From NCBI GenBank assembly GCA_016176295.1, contig JACOXN010000010.1, positions 1 through 50,833 on the forward strand: 50,833 bases of DNA, in the 5' to 3' direction. Position numbers and translations under genes: made by a program. Each line of letters starts with the position of its first letter. Positions within the stretch are counted from its first letter, which is position 1. Below the pieces are notes generated by a model that was not told where the DNA came from, did not search any database, and worked only from the letters and a program-made list of their open reading frames with translations. Of the stretch, positions 29,034-38,757 are shown piece by piece. This DNA comes from Candidatus Giovannonibacteria bacterium. GTDB taxonomy: Bacteria; Patescibacteriota; Minisyncoccia; UBA11713; 2-01-FULL-45-33.

Positions 29034-30083
29034 ATGGCAATAATAAATAAAAAAAGTTCAGGTTTTATCGCTTTTATAAGAAATTTTAATCCGACGCCCA
29101 TAAATATCGCGAAAGCCGTCGGGATAATCACCGGAGGTTTATTCGTTTTTGCGCTGGTCATTAGCCTTATCGGCTCGTTATCCAAACAGAACTTCGGAGT
29201 AACGGCACCTCTTTCCGTCTCAAGACAAAGCGTTGGAGGATTCGGCGGAAGTTCATACTCACCGTCTTATGACCAATCAGAATCATATCAAAAAGGCATA
29301 GCGCCTATTCCCCCCAGAGACAATTTTACCCCTGGAGCGGATGCAGAGGATTTTGAAGTGACTGAATACAACGCGGCCATAGAAACAAGGTCGCTCGACC
29401 GCACCTGCAAGTCCGTTTCGGAACTCAAGGCAAAAAGCTACGTCGTTTTCGAATCCGCCGACAGCTACGAGCACGGCTGTGACTACACTTTTAAAGTGGA
29501 ACACGCGCACGTCGCCGAAGTCTTGCAGCTCGTCAAGGACCTGGGGCCCAAAAACCTTTCGGAAAATACTTATACCATCAAGCGCCAGTTAGAGGATTAT
29601 TCCAAAGAGTCGGATATTTTGGAAAAGAAAAAGAACTCAATCGACGAAACTTTAAAGAACGCCATCGCCGCTTATGACAGCATCATAACTCTCGCAACAA
29701 ATACAAAGGATGTGGAAAGTTTGGCCCGAATCATAGAAAGCAAGATACAAATGATAGAGCGTCTCACCCAGGAGCGGATTTCGATCAACGAACAACTGGA
29801 TAGGATCAGACTGGCCAAGGCCGACCAGGAAGACCGGCTACTGTACACTTATTTCAGGGTCAACGTTTATGAAAATATTTTTGTTGACATTCAAGTTATC
29901 AAAGATTCCTGGAAAATTGCGATAAAAGATTTCTTGCGTGATATAAATCTTACCCTGCAGGGAGTAACTGTCGGTCTTCTTGCCATGCTTCTATTTCTTT
30001 TTCAGTATATTCTTTACCTTTTCATTCTACTGCTTGTGGCCAAATATGGCTGGCGCCTCGCTAAATACGTCTGGGAAATATGA
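29034..30083 (+). CDS. DUF4349 domain membrane protein
   Basis: 349 residues. One N-terminal membrane helix (about 26-45), an extracellular region from Ser/Gly/Tyr-rich (GGFGGSSYSPSYDQS) to a domain with VSELKAKSYVVFESADSY (DUF4349, about 120-300), then a long helical section and two further hydrophobic helices at the C-terminus (LTLQGVTVGLLAMLLFLFQYILYLFILLLV). The family is widespread, anchored in the envelope, of unknown function, perhaps a lipoprotein-like scaffold. The next gene overlaps by 4 bases (ATGA) and is therefore translationally coupled. Confidence 0.85.
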   Translation: MAIINKKSSGFIAFIRNFNPTPINIAKAVGIITGGLFVFALVISLIGSLSKQNFGVTAPLSVSRQSVGGFGGSSYSPSYDQSESYQKGIAPIPPRDNFTPGADAEDFEVTEYNAAIETRSLDRTCKSVSELKAKSYVVFESADSYEHGCDYTFKVEHAHVAEVLQLVKDLGPKNLSENTYTIKRQLEDYSKESDILEKKKNSIDETLKNAIAAYDSIITLATNTKDVESLARIIESKIQMIERLTQERISINEQLDRIRLAKADQEDRLLYTYFRVNVYENIFVDIQVIKDSWKIAIKDFLRDINLTLQGVTVGLLAMLLFLFQYILYLFILLLVAKYGWRLAKYVWEI

Positions 30084-30367
30084 AAAATTCTGTATACATT
30101 TTGTTGGCAGTGGTAATAGTCGTCGTCGGAGGCTTTGTTATTTATCTGACACGTTCCGTTTCTCCCAACACCTCGGTGCCCAGACAGGCTGAGTTCGCGG
30201 AAAAAATAGTTTATACCACAGATGCCTCCGCGGACACCACACCGCTAAAAGCCGACTGTGCCTCCAGAAAAGGCGTATTCAACGAATGCGGCAATATCTG
30301 CGCTCCGGATGCCGAAATATGCGCCAGCGTATGCGCTTTCACCTGCGACCTGAAAAAAGTGGATTAG
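30080..30367 (+). CDS. Small Cys-rich secreted protein
   Basis: 95 residues. A signal anchor (4-24, VYILLAVVIVVVGGFVIYL) is followed by a module of six cysteines: DCASRKGVFNECGNICAPDA, then ICASVCAFTC. The spacing is that of a disulphide-stabilised Kazal-like or knottin-like module, often seen in CPR secreted proteins. It probably folds only outside the cell. The gene overlaps DUF4349 by 4 bases, so the two are coupled. No known function; the Cys module might bind a protease or a partner. Confidence 0.7.
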   Translation: MKNSVYILLAVVIVVVGGFVIYLTRSVSPNTSVPRQAEFAEKIVYTTDASADTTPLKADCASRKGVFNECGNICAPDAEICASVCAFTCDLKKVD

Positions 30368-30389
30368 GCGGGCAAATGAATATTAACAT

Positions 30390-30395
30390 TATAAT
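30390..30395 (+). promoter_or_regulatory. -10 box before the giant surface protein gene
   Basis: TATAAT ends 12 bases before the ATG at 30408, giving a leader of about 5-6 bases. Confidence 0.45.
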
Positions 30396-30407
30396 TAATA
30401 TAGTTTT

Positions 30408-33400
30408 ATGAGATGCAGAATACGTCTGATAATTGGACTTTCGTTCTTCTTTTTATTTATAGGCGGTTCTTTTGTTGTATTATCGCCGCACAGCAGAGCA
30501 GCCGCACCCACCAACGGTCTCGTGGGGTACTGGGCTCTCAATGAAGCTTCGGGCACCATAGCTGCCGATTCTTCCGGAAACGGCAGAACCGGAACCCTTA
30601 CCAACGGCCCAATTTGGATAGCAGGCCAGGTAGGCAACGCTCTCTCTTTTGACGGAGTAAACGATTACGTAACCATGGGAACCGCCCTGGATATTTCCGC
30701 TCTTCCTTTCACCCTTTCCGCATGGGTTAACCCGTCCAACTTCAACGATTATGGAACAATTATTGGAAAACGCACAACCTATAGCTCTGTCGGCATGCGC
30801 TTCAATTGGGATCTCTACCTTGGAACCGGCAGAGTTTTGTTTCAATCTCCAACGCAGGATTTTCTATTTTCATATAATCCTCCTTTAAATACTTGGACTC
30901 ATCTTTCTGTGGTGGCCAGATCCGGAGGAGTTGATTTGTATGTTAATGGCGCGCTTCAGCAAACCATGAGCGGAACCTTAACTCTCGGAACAGGATCAGG
31001 TGCGCAGTTGAGAATTGGAAATGCTCCGGACGGCCCTGATCAATTTGCCGGCAAGATCGATGAAGTTAGAATCTATAACCGCGCGCTTACTTCCACTGAA
31101 GTCCAGGATGTTTTCAATGCGGGAGGAATTATTCCTACTCCAACTCCGACACCAACACCGACTCCCACTATTGTACCTACTCCAACTCCAACCCCAGTTG
31201 CGACTCCAACACCCACGCCAATCCCGACCATCACACCAACCCCCACTCCAACACCTACACCGACTCCAACTCCCACTGTCAGCTCTACTATTAATATAGG
31301 AGAGATAAATATTCTCACCACACCTGATAGCGGCAACGGCAATCTCTTGGTAGCCCAGCAAACAACACTTTCTCAAACAGCTACAATACAAAGTCTATCT
31401 TTCTATGTAACAACCGCAGGCGGAAATCTACGCTTGGGTGTTTATGACGCAACAGGACCGGGAGGAGGACCCGGACAAAAAAAAGCTGAAACCAATTCAT
31501 TTACTCCTGTTGCCGGTTGGAACACCGCCAATGTTATCTCCCAAGTTTCCTTACCCGCAGGAACATACTGGCTCGCATATTTGCCAAGCAGCAGCATTTT
31601 AGGATTTAGAAATGATTTTAGCGGATCAGCCAAGTGGTATTCCTACACTTACGGAGTAATGCCTCAAACTTTCTCAACCGCACCATCGGGTGGAACATAT
31701 CACTGGTCATTCTATGCAACTTTGAATACGTCAGGCGTAACCCCGACTCCAACGCCGATTCCAACTCCAACTCCAACGATTACTCCGACACCAACACCTA
31801 CGCCTATACCGATTGGCACTCTCACCGGACTTGATTTTCCATCCAAAGGCAGTCCTTCTGTTCAATTTCGTTTTACCGGAGCTAATCTTAACAATTCCTG
31901 GCCCGCCACTTATATTTGGCGCATCAAGCCCCGCCAACAAACGGGCTACTACACAACCTTTTTCTGGGGCCATATGGCAGCGGGCTCCATGGCCGATTTC
32001 GAATACAATTATTATGGTGCGCACCCTTATCCTGTGGGTTCGAACTCAGGAACGACCCACAATTGGGAAGTTTCGATTGCTGGCCAAGATGTTATTACCG
32101 ACAAAAATGGATTCAATACAACTGTTGTTAAAGACCGTTGGTTTACGCAAGCACTCACTGCCGAGCGGATTGGAAATGACGTTAAAGTCACATTTTATTG
32201 GGATCTTGATGCCGGTACAAATCGCGTAATCGAAACTACTCAATTCGGACACGCTCTTGATTTTCCGCCGACAAATCCGGGACTTGTTTTTGGTGATGCG
32301 CCTTGGGCTCCCGGAAATGAAATGTTAAGCGGAATTTTCCGAGGGCTTCAGATATACTCCGGAAAACTTTCCCTGGCTGATATTCAAACTGAAGCCGCAA
32401 ACCAAATGATTAATACTCCTCAAACTGCTGCCGGTCAGGCGAATGTTTGGTATGTTAACCAGAATCCAACCCCTTCAGACATCTCTGATAAAAGTGGCAA
32501 AGCTCACAACCCTACGTGGTTTACAACTGCGCGTCCTACATTATATACAAGCGGCGTTACTCCCACACCGACACCAACTCCCACGCCGATTGTTTCAACA
32601 AAATTCATAGCAGGCGATAGGGTTCAAGTTATAAATGGAACTCTTAATGTCCGCTCAACTCCTTCAACTTCGGGAACTCTTCTTGGAGCTCATGCGATCG
32701 GAGATTTAGGAACAGTTGTCGGAGGACCTATCAATGTCGATGGATTTAACTGGTGGAATATAAATTACGATATCACCCCTGACGGATGGAGTGTTGAAGA
32801 TAATTTGCAGAAAGTTACCCCAACTCCCACTCCCACGCCCACTCCCACCCCAACTCCTACGCCAATCGGAGGAACTGCGCTTGGAAATCTCGCGGCCTCG
32901 ATGGCGCCGGGGACATGGGCGAAGCTCACGACGAACAACATTTCAGTGCCCTCCCAAGCATTTGAGGCAATATCTGGCGGCGGTAGGTCTGGAACTCCCG
33001 GCTACGATGGAAATATGGCGGCATGGAGCTCGAGGAAGAGGAAATTGATGATTCAGTCCACGTCTGATCCGCAGGTGCAATCGAATTGGAGTACAGACCT
33101 GATTATTTACGACGACGACTCGAACACGTGGAGTCTGGGACCCAACCCACATCCCGGCGTGAAGATTGGTTATCACGGCTATGATGGCTTGGCGTGGGAC
33201 GATACCAACGAGACACTTTATTATCGGCCTGGAGCGTATGCTTCGCCAACGATCTATCGTTATTCCGTAAATCAAGGTACATGGTCAACTCTCCCTTCTG
33301 CCACTGCAACAGGCGGGTGCTTTCAAATTGGCGTAGCGCTGACCTACCACACGACGATGGACGGAGGCAGCGTCCTTTGCTACGACGGTGAGCGTGGAAT

Positions 33401-36400
33401 TGTGCAATTCCGCGAATCCACGGGGACATGGAGTAATGTGTTGCCGGGAACACTTGTCTCCGGCACCGGGTCATATCACACATGCGCTGAATACAGTCCG
33501 AAAAAACAAGTTACCGTTTTTGGTTGCGGAGGTGGCACTGCGATGTACAAAATTGCAAACGATAAAACCGTGACTCGGCTGATAGATGCTCCTTCAAGTT
33601 TAAACTATGGTATTGTTAATCATGACATGGTAGTCAACCCAGTGAATGGCAATTTCATTGTTATTATTGGATACGCTGCCGGTAAGGGGCGCCTGTATGA
33701 ATTGAATCCTGACGGGGCGGGCACCTGGACGCTCCTGGACAACGATCTCACGACACCGGGAAAAATTTGCGAGACTTTCTACGATTCTTCTGCCGGGTGT
33801 TCTGGCGATTTCTATGGAGCTTCCGTGCCCACCTATAACGTTATAATGTACTGGAAATACAGAAGCCCCAGCACAGGCGAAGTTTGGCTTTACAAGCCAG
33901 CAGGAAGTATTACACCTATTCCGACCCCAACTCCCACTCCGACACCAACGCCTACCCCAACCCCAACTCCAGTTTCAACTAAATTTTCAATCAATGATCG
34001 CGTGCAAGTTTTTTCCGGTCCTTTGAATGTCAGAGACGCTGCCAATGGCAATCTCCTCGGCACGCAAGCCACGGGAAATCTAGGGACAGTTATCGGAGGC
34101 CCAATTAACGCGGGAAGCTTTAATTGGTGGAATATTAATTATGATGTTGCCCCTGATGGCTGGTCCGCTGAAGATTTTCTGGTCAAATACATTGCGCCAA
34201 CACCAACTCCTACTCCGACACCTGTCACTTCCGGAGGCACTGATTTCCAAACTAGATGTGCCGCGATAGGTGTCATTAAATGCATTGGGTTTGATCAAGC
34301 CTCGGATATTATCAACACACAATGGGGCGCGAACACCGGCATTGATACAAACGGAGCGAGTATACCAACACTCGACTTTAATTTGAAAGCATCAGGCAAT
34401 AGCTCGTTGAAATTTACCATTCCCTCAAACTCCCCAGCCAATACATCCGGCTCTTATTGGGCTAACTTTTCAACCGACCTCGCGACACAATTCGGGGGAG
34501 ATAGCGAATTTTATATCCAATGGAGACAACGTTTCTCGCCGGAATTTCTAACTACGGCATATCAGGGTGGGGGTGGATGGAAGCAAGCCATTATTGGAAC
34601 TGGAGATAAACCAGGATGTACCACAAGTAACTCAACAAATTGCTCTTCGTCGTGTACTGCCCTGGAAGTTGTAACTAACAATAACTACTACCGCGGATTC
34701 TCCCAGATGTATAATTCCTGCACAGGCTCCGCAACTCATGGTCCTTATGACGGGTTCGAAGAGCTCTTTGGAGGTTATGATTTCAAACTCCAGAATGCTA
34801 TGCCTTCTCCCTATTGTCTTTATTCAACAAGCCCGAGTTTTCCCGGTTGCTTTAAATACGCATCCAATGAATGGATGACATTCCAAGTGAAAATAAAAAC
34901 TGGCCCGCGCGTTGGTGATGAATTTAAAAACAGTTTTGTTGAGCTTTGGATTGCTCGGGAAGGACAACCTTCGCAGCTAGTCATAAATTGGGGCCCCTAC
35001 AATCTCACAGCAGGAACAGTTGGGGCCAACGACCAATTTGGAAAAGTTTGGTTGATGCCTTACAACACAGGCAAAGACCCTAGCCAATCCCATCCCACTG
35101 CCTACACTTGGTACGACGATTTGATAATTTCAAGAAATAAAATAGCCGATCCTGGCGGTACAGTTCCAGCGCCTTTGCCAACTCCAACTCCAACACCAAC
35201 TATCACTCCTACCCCGACTCCGACGCCTACATCTACACCCACTCCAACCCCCATCCCAACTCCTACTTCCGACGCCACTGCTCCTGTCATCTCTTCTGTT
35301 TCGGCTTCTTCGATCTCCCAATCCCAAGCCACTATCTCCTGGCTTACCAACGAGCTCTCCGATACACAAGTGGAATACGGAGTCACAACTTCTTATGGAA
35401 GCCAGACCGTATTGAATTCTTCTCTTGTAACCTCTCACTTCCAGACCCTTTCTTCTCTCTCAGTAGGCACAACTTACCACTACCGCGTAAAATCCAAAGA
35501 CTCGGCAGGCAACCTTGCCGTTTCTCTCGACAACACCTTCACTACCTCTCCCGCGCCCGACACCCAGGGGCCATCCGCAATTTCCAATTTACAGATCTCC
35601 AACCTGCAGACGAATTCATTCGTGCTCTCCTGGAACTCTCCCTCCGACCTTCCCAACGGGGGAGCGGCTGCCTCCTACGACCTCCGCTACGGAACCTCGC
35701 CCATCACCTCTGCTAACTTCTCTTCCGCTATCCAGGCAACGGGAGAACCGTCTCCATCTTCGCCGGGTTTTCCCCAGAGCTACACTTTGGCCAGCCTAAA
35801 TTCCGGCACCCTCTACTACGCCGCAGTCGTATCATCGGACTCGGCCGGCAATCTTTCGGCTCTCTCCAATGTGCCTTTCGCCACAACTCTAACCCCCGCT
35901 CCCACACCAACCCCGATTCCTACTCCTACACCAATACCTACTCCCACTCCCGACACCACAGCACCCATAATCTCTTCCGTCTCTTCCTCTTCCATTTTCC
36001 AATCCCAAGCCACCATCTCCTGGACTACCAACGAGTCCTCCGACACCCAGGTGGAATACGGGCTCACCACCGCATATGGCTCCCTTTCAGCGTTAAATAC
36101 CGCGCTCTCAACTTCTCATGCGGTATCTATATCATCGCTTGCTCCCAACACCACTTACCACTACCGCGTAAAATCCAAAGACGCTTCCGGAAACCTGGCA
36201 GTCTCCGGGGACAACATCTTCATCACCCTGACTGCCCCTGACACGACGGCTCCGGCTGCAATCGCTAATCTTTCCGCCTCGAACGTCACGGAAAACTCCG
36301 CCACTCTCACCTGGACTTCTACCGGAGACGACGGCAGCATAGGCACCGCGGCTTCATACGAAATACGCTATTCAACCGCGCCCATCACGTCTGCCAATTT

Positions 36401-38306
36401 TTCTTCAGCTGTCTTAGTTTTGAACCCGGCTTTGCCGCTGCCTGCCGGAAGCTCCCAGTCCCTGAACCTGGGTTCTCTTTCCTCCAACACCGCATACTAT
36501 GCCGCCATGAGAGTGACCGATGACGCAGGAAATGTTTCTCCCTTATCCAATGTTGCAAGCTTCACTACAACTTCGCCCGTTCCTCCCGCCGACACAACGC
36601 CGCCCTCCATATCCTCGGTCCAGGCGGCAAACATCACTGCCAACTCAGCCGCTGTAACATGGACCACCAACGAGCTGACCGACTCCCTGGTAAGATACGG
36701 CACATCGCAAACGAACCTCAGTCTTAATGCTTCAGCTTCCGACCTTACCACCTCGCATTCGATCGCCCTTTTAAATCTCCAGAGAAAGACCACTTACTAC
36801 TACCAGGTCTTTTCAAAAGACGCAGCCGGGAACCAGGCTATGTCCTCCATTTCTTCCTTCCGCACGTCAAGCAGCAAACCTCCCCAGGTCGGGAATCTGC
36901 AGGCAAAAGGCGGCTCGGTTATCCTTTCCTGGGCCGTACCATACAGCGACCCGTTCATTACCAAAATTGAAATATATCGGAGCACTTCCGGATATCCGGC
37001 CGCGGTCGCATCCGATCTCTTAGGCCCCATAAGCACGCTCAGCCAGGCTTCCTACACCGACACCGCAGTTTCCGCAGGAACCACTTATTATTACTCCGTC
37101 TTCACTGTTGATGACGAAGGCACGCGTTCCGACGCAGCCCAGGTTTCATACAGCGTTCCGGTTGCAACTAGCGCGCCGGTTCCTTCAACCGGTTCCTCCG
37201 GCCAATCGTCGGATACTACGGCTAGCCAAGGCGGCGGAGTCCCGACGCAGGGGTCGGGGTCCGTGGGTGGAGGCGGTACCGTTTCACTCTCCCAAGCCCA
37301 GGCTCCCGCCAATTTCCAGGCGAGGGGATCCAATAACCAAATCCTCCTTACTTGGTTCAACCCTGTCTCAGACCCCAACTTTGTAAGAGCAAGGATAATC
37401 CGCAAAGAGAATTCCGCCCCTACATCGGCCAATGACGGTGAAGTCATCTACGAAGGCACCGGCGAGGAATTCACCGACACCTCCCTTAGGTCCAATACCG
37501 CCTATTACTACGCCATCTTCGGCCTGAACCAGGCTTTGGCTCCCACGTCTTTGCTCCACGCCCAAGCCAAACTGGGAGAGAAGACCGAGGCGGAAATAGT
37601 AAAAGCCGTTGCCGAAGAAAGAAAGGAGAGAAAAATATTCCTTGCCTCCTCCTTGGCCAGTCTCGCAAATCCGCTTAAACTCGGAGACCAGGGCCGGGAT
37701 GTTATTGCCCTCCAAACCTTCCTCAATTTCATCGGCCTCCGCTCCGGAGACGCCACCGGCTTCTACGGAGTTCTTACCCAGGAAGCCGTCCAGAAATTCC
37801 AGGAGAAATACGACATAGTTTCGGGAGGAGTCCCGGAAAACACCGGTTACGGCTTTGTCGGCCCGCAGACTAAAGCCAAGATCAACCAGCTCATAGCCGC
37901 CCAGGGAAAGAAGATAACGACCGCCTTCAGTTATCGCTTTACCAAAGCTCTCCGGGCGGGCTCCGAAGACGAGGATGTGCGTCAGCTTCAAATCTTCCTT
38001 AACACTTTGGGATTCACCATATCTTCGGAAGGCTCAGGTTCTCCCGGGAACGAGACAAAATATTTCGGTTCACTCACCAAGCAGTCCCTGGCCCGCTTCC
38101 ATGAGTCCCAGATGCCCGAGGTCCCCAAGGAGGACAGGGGAACATTCGGCCCCAAGACCCGGGCCAAGCTGAACGAGCTTGCCGTAAATTCTTCCCAAGG
38201 AACTCTGCCCGCTCCGGCCTCTTCCGCTGCGGAAAAACAAGCACTCATCCAGCAGCTGCAAAAACAACTCGAGGCTTTGCAGAGGCAGTTTAATGCCTTG
38301 CATTGA
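30408..38306 (+). CDS. Giant multidomain surface protein (LamG, SH3b, propeller, FN3, PG-binding)
   Basis: 2632 residues. A signal peptide (about 1-33) is followed by: LamG (36-240); Pro-Thr linker (242-293); a jelly-roll (294-441); linker; LamG-like (469-715); SH3b (730-803); a Kelch-like propeller (824-1166); a second SH3b (1189-1262); a jelly-roll carbohydrate domain (1274-1584); linker; seven FN3-type domains (1625-2390, in two series); two PG_binding_1 domains (2420-2590: LGDQGRDVIALQTFLNFIGL and GSEDEDVRQLQIFLNTLGF); and a final coiled coil. At least seven linkers are (PT)n-like. The two PG-binding modules at the C-terminus anchor it to the wall, and the N-terminal part reaches out, fitting an adhesin or cell-cell contact protein. 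FN3 pairs 1-2 and 3-4 are close copies at DNA level, and the two SH3b are copies as well. It may be shared with the lysozyme-like gene (38758). Confidence 0.93.
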   Translation: MRCRIRLIIGLSFFFLFIGGSFVVLSPHSRAAAPTNGLVGYWALNEASGTIAADSSGNGRTGTLTNGPIWIAGQVGNALSFDGVNDYVTMGTALDISALPFTLSAWVNPSNFNDYGTIIGKRTTYSSVGMRFNWDLYLGTGRVLFQSPTQDFLFSYNPPLNTWTHLSVVARSGGVDLYVNGALQQTMSGTLTLGTGSGAQLRIGNAPDGPDQFAGKIDEVRIYNRALTSTEVQDVFNAGGIIPTPTPTPTPTPTIVPTPTPTPVATPTPTPIPTITPTPTPTPTPTPTPTVSSTINIGEINILTTPDSGNGNLLVAQQTTLSQTATIQSLSFYVTTAGGNLRLGVYDATGPGGGPGQKKAETNSFTPVAGWNTANVISQVSLPAGTYWLAYLPSSSILGFRNDFSGSAKWYSYTYGVMPQTFSTAPSGGTYHWSFYATLNTSGVTPTPTPIPTPTPTITPTPTPTPIPIGTLTGLDFPSKGSPSVQFRFTGANLNNSWPATYIWRIKPRQQTGYYTTFFWGHMAAGSMADFEYNYYGAHPYPVGSNSGTTHNWEVSIAGQDVITDKNGFNTTVVKDRWFTQALTAERIGNDVKVTFYWDLDAGTNRVIETTQFGHALDFPPTNPGLVFGDAPWAPGNEMLSGIFRGLQIYSGKLSLADIQTEAANQMINTPQTAAGQANVWYVNQNPTPSDISDKSGKAHNPTWFTTARPTLYTSGVTPTPTPTPTPIVSTKFIAGDRVQVINGTLNVRSTPSTSGTLLGAHAIGDLGTVVGGPINVDGFNWWNINYDITPDGWSVEDNLQKVTPTPTPTPTPTPTPTPIGGTALGNLAASMAPGTWAKLTTNNISVPSQAFEAISGGGRSGTPGYDGNMAAWSSRKRKLMIQSTSDPQVQSNWSTDLIIYDDDSNTWSLGPNPHPGVKIGYHGYDGLAWDDTNETLYYRPGAYASPTIYRYSVNQGTWSTLPSATATGGCFQIGVALTYHTTMDGGSVLCYDGERGIVQFRESTGTWSNVLPGTLVSGTGSYHTCAEYSPKKQVTVFGCGGGTAMYKIANDKTVTRLIDAPSSLNYGIVNHDMVVNPVNGNFIVIIGYAAGKGRLYELNPDGAGTWTLLDNDLTTPGKICETFYDSSAGCSGDFYGASVPTYNVIMYWKYRSPSTGEVWLYKPAGSITPIPTPTPTPTPTPTPTPTPVSTKFSINDRVQVFSGPLNVRDAANGNLLGTQATGNLGTVIGGPINAGSFNWWNINYDVAPDGWSAEDFLVKYIAPTPTPTPTPVTSGGTDFQTRCAAIGVIKCIGFDQASDIINTQWGANTGIDTNGASIPTLDFNLKASGNSSLKFTIPSNSPANTSGSYWANFSTDLATQFGGDSEFYIQWRQRFSPEFLTTAYQGGGGWKQAIIGTGDKPGCTTSNSTNCSSSCTALEVVTNNNYYRGFSQMYNSCTGSATHGPYDGFEELFGGYDFKLQNAMPSPYCLYSTSPSFPGCFKYASNEWMTFQVKIKTGPRVGDEFKNSFVELWIAREGQPSQLVINWGPYNLTAGTVGANDQFGKVWLMPYNTGKDPSQSHPTAYTWYDDLIISRNKIADPGGTVPAPLPTPTPTPTITPTPTPTPTSTPTPTPIPTPTSDATAPVISSVSASSISQSQATISWLTNELSDTQVEYGVTTSYGSQTVLNSSLVTSHFQTLSSLSVGTTYHYRVKSKDSAGNLAVSLDNTFTTSPAPDTQGPSAISNLQISNLQTNSFVLSWNSPSDLPNGGAAASYDLRYGTSPITSANFSSAIQATGEPSPSSPGFPQSYTLASLNSGTLYYAAVVSSDSAGNLSALSNVPFATTLTPAPTPTPIPTPTPIPTPTPDTTAPIISSVSSSSIFQSQATISWTTNESSDTQVEYGLTTAYGSLSALNTALSTSHAVSISSLAPNTTYHYRVKSKDASGNLAVSGDNIFITLTAPDTTAPAAIANLSASNVTENSATLTWTSTGDDGSIGTAASYEIRYSTAPITSANFSSAVLVLNPALPLPAGSSQSLNLGSLSSNTAYYAAMRVTDDAGNVSPLSNVASFTTTSPVPPADTTPPSISSVQAANITANSAAVTWTTNELTDSLVRYGTSQTNLSLNASASDLTTSHSIALLNLQRKTTYYYQVFSKDAAGNQAMSSISSFRTSSSKPPQVGNLQAKGGSVILSWAVPYSDPFITKIEIYRSTSGYPAAVASDLLGPISTLSQASYTDTAVSAGTTYYYSVFTVDDEGTRSDAAQVSYSVPVATSAPVPSTGSSGQSSDTTASQGGGVPTQGSGSVGGGGTVSLSQAQAPANFQARGSNNQILLTWFNPVSDPNFVRARIIRKENSAPTSANDGEVIYEGTGEEFTDTSLRSNTAYYYAIFGLNQALAPTSLLHAQAKLGEKTEAEIVKAVAEERKERKIFLASSLASLANPLKLGDQGRDVIALQTFLNFIGLRSGDATGFYGVLTQEAVQKFQEKYDIVSGGVPENTGYGFVGPQTKAKINQLIAAQGKKITTAFSYRFTKALRAGSEDEDVRQLQIFLNTLGFTISSEGSGSPGNETKYFGSLTKQSLARFHESQMPEVPKEDRGTFGPKTRAKLNELAVNSSQGTLPAPASSAAEKQALIQQLQKQLEALQRQFNALH
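31132..35260 (+). repeat. Pro-Thr codon minisatellites in the surface-protein gene
   Basis: Linker segments at about 31132-31288, 31738-31818, 32556-32592, 32818-32866, 33910-33972, 34195-34221 and 35165-35269 are built of CCNACN codon pairs. The repeated string is of type ACTCCAACTCCAAC and varies in length from 8 to about 50 residues. Such arrays shrink and expand by slippage. No promoter or other function is seen. Confidence 0.85.
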
Positions 38307-38386
38307 TTTTATTTCTACAAAACACTAAATTAGTGAGGGGCGTCTCATTAATACTATTTTCATTAAAGCTGTTCAATATATAGTGT

Positions 38387-38644
38387 ATGAATATACTATT
38401 GTGGGTAATTTTTGGAGGCCTTGCCGGCTGGGTAGGAAGCCTCATTGTAGGAGGTGATGCTCAGATGGGCATCTTCGCTAATATCGTCGTGGGAATAGTG
38501 GGTGCTCTTATTGGGGGCTGGATCGCCGACCAGACACCGTTCGGCGGGAAGCCCGGAGCGGAACGGCCCACGTCGTTTCTTAGTTTCGGGATCGCCGTAC
38601 TGGGTGCAGTGATACTACTCTTCGTTATCAATATGATTTTTTAA
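38387..38644 (+). CDS. GlsB/YeaQ/YmgE-family stress membrane protein
   Basis: 85 residues, three membrane helices with small-residue packing: ILLWVIFGGLAGWVGSLIVGG, then NIVVGIVGALIGGWIADQ, then ISFGIAVLGAVILLFVINMIF. The glycine motifs are typical of the family (formerly transglycosylase-associated protein). It is a small stress-induced inner-membrane protein in many bacteria; mechanism unknown. A TATATA -10-like box ends just before the ATG, so the mRNA should be leaderless. It follows the giant surface protein and precedes the lysozyme-like gene. Confidence 0.9.
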   Translation: MNILLWVIFGGLAGWVGSLIVGGDAQMGIFANIVVGIVGALIGGWIADQTPFGGKPGAERPTSFLSFGIAVLGAVILLFVINMIF

Positions 38645-38735
38645 GAAATAACGCGAAAAAATAACACCCAGCTTGCCCGAAGCCGGTTCCTTGATTTTTC
38701 ATCAAAGTTAGTGTAATATGCAGTGGTGTCGGATT

Positions 38736-38757
38736 ACCGCCTAGTATAGGCGGTTTT
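38736..38757 (+). terminator. Hairpin between the GlsB-like and lysozyme-like genes
   Basis: ACCGCCT (38736-38742) pairs with AGGCGGT (38748-38754), then TTTT. It ends just before the ATG at 38758. It either terminates the upstream transcript or acts as an attenuator of the lysozyme-like gene. If it is a terminator, the ATG at 38800 (MNFLILAAITAF) becomes the likelier start. Confidence 0.55.

Noticed and set aside
30996-31391. Frames on the opposite strand of the Pro-Thr repeat stretches
   Set aside because: They come from the repeated codons (Gly-Val and Arg-Ser runs) and carry no independent signal.
31132-35269. CRISPR-like repeats in the surface-protein gene
   Set aside because: The repeats are short codon repeats (Pro-Thr) inside a reading frame with no constant spacer length and no cas gene.
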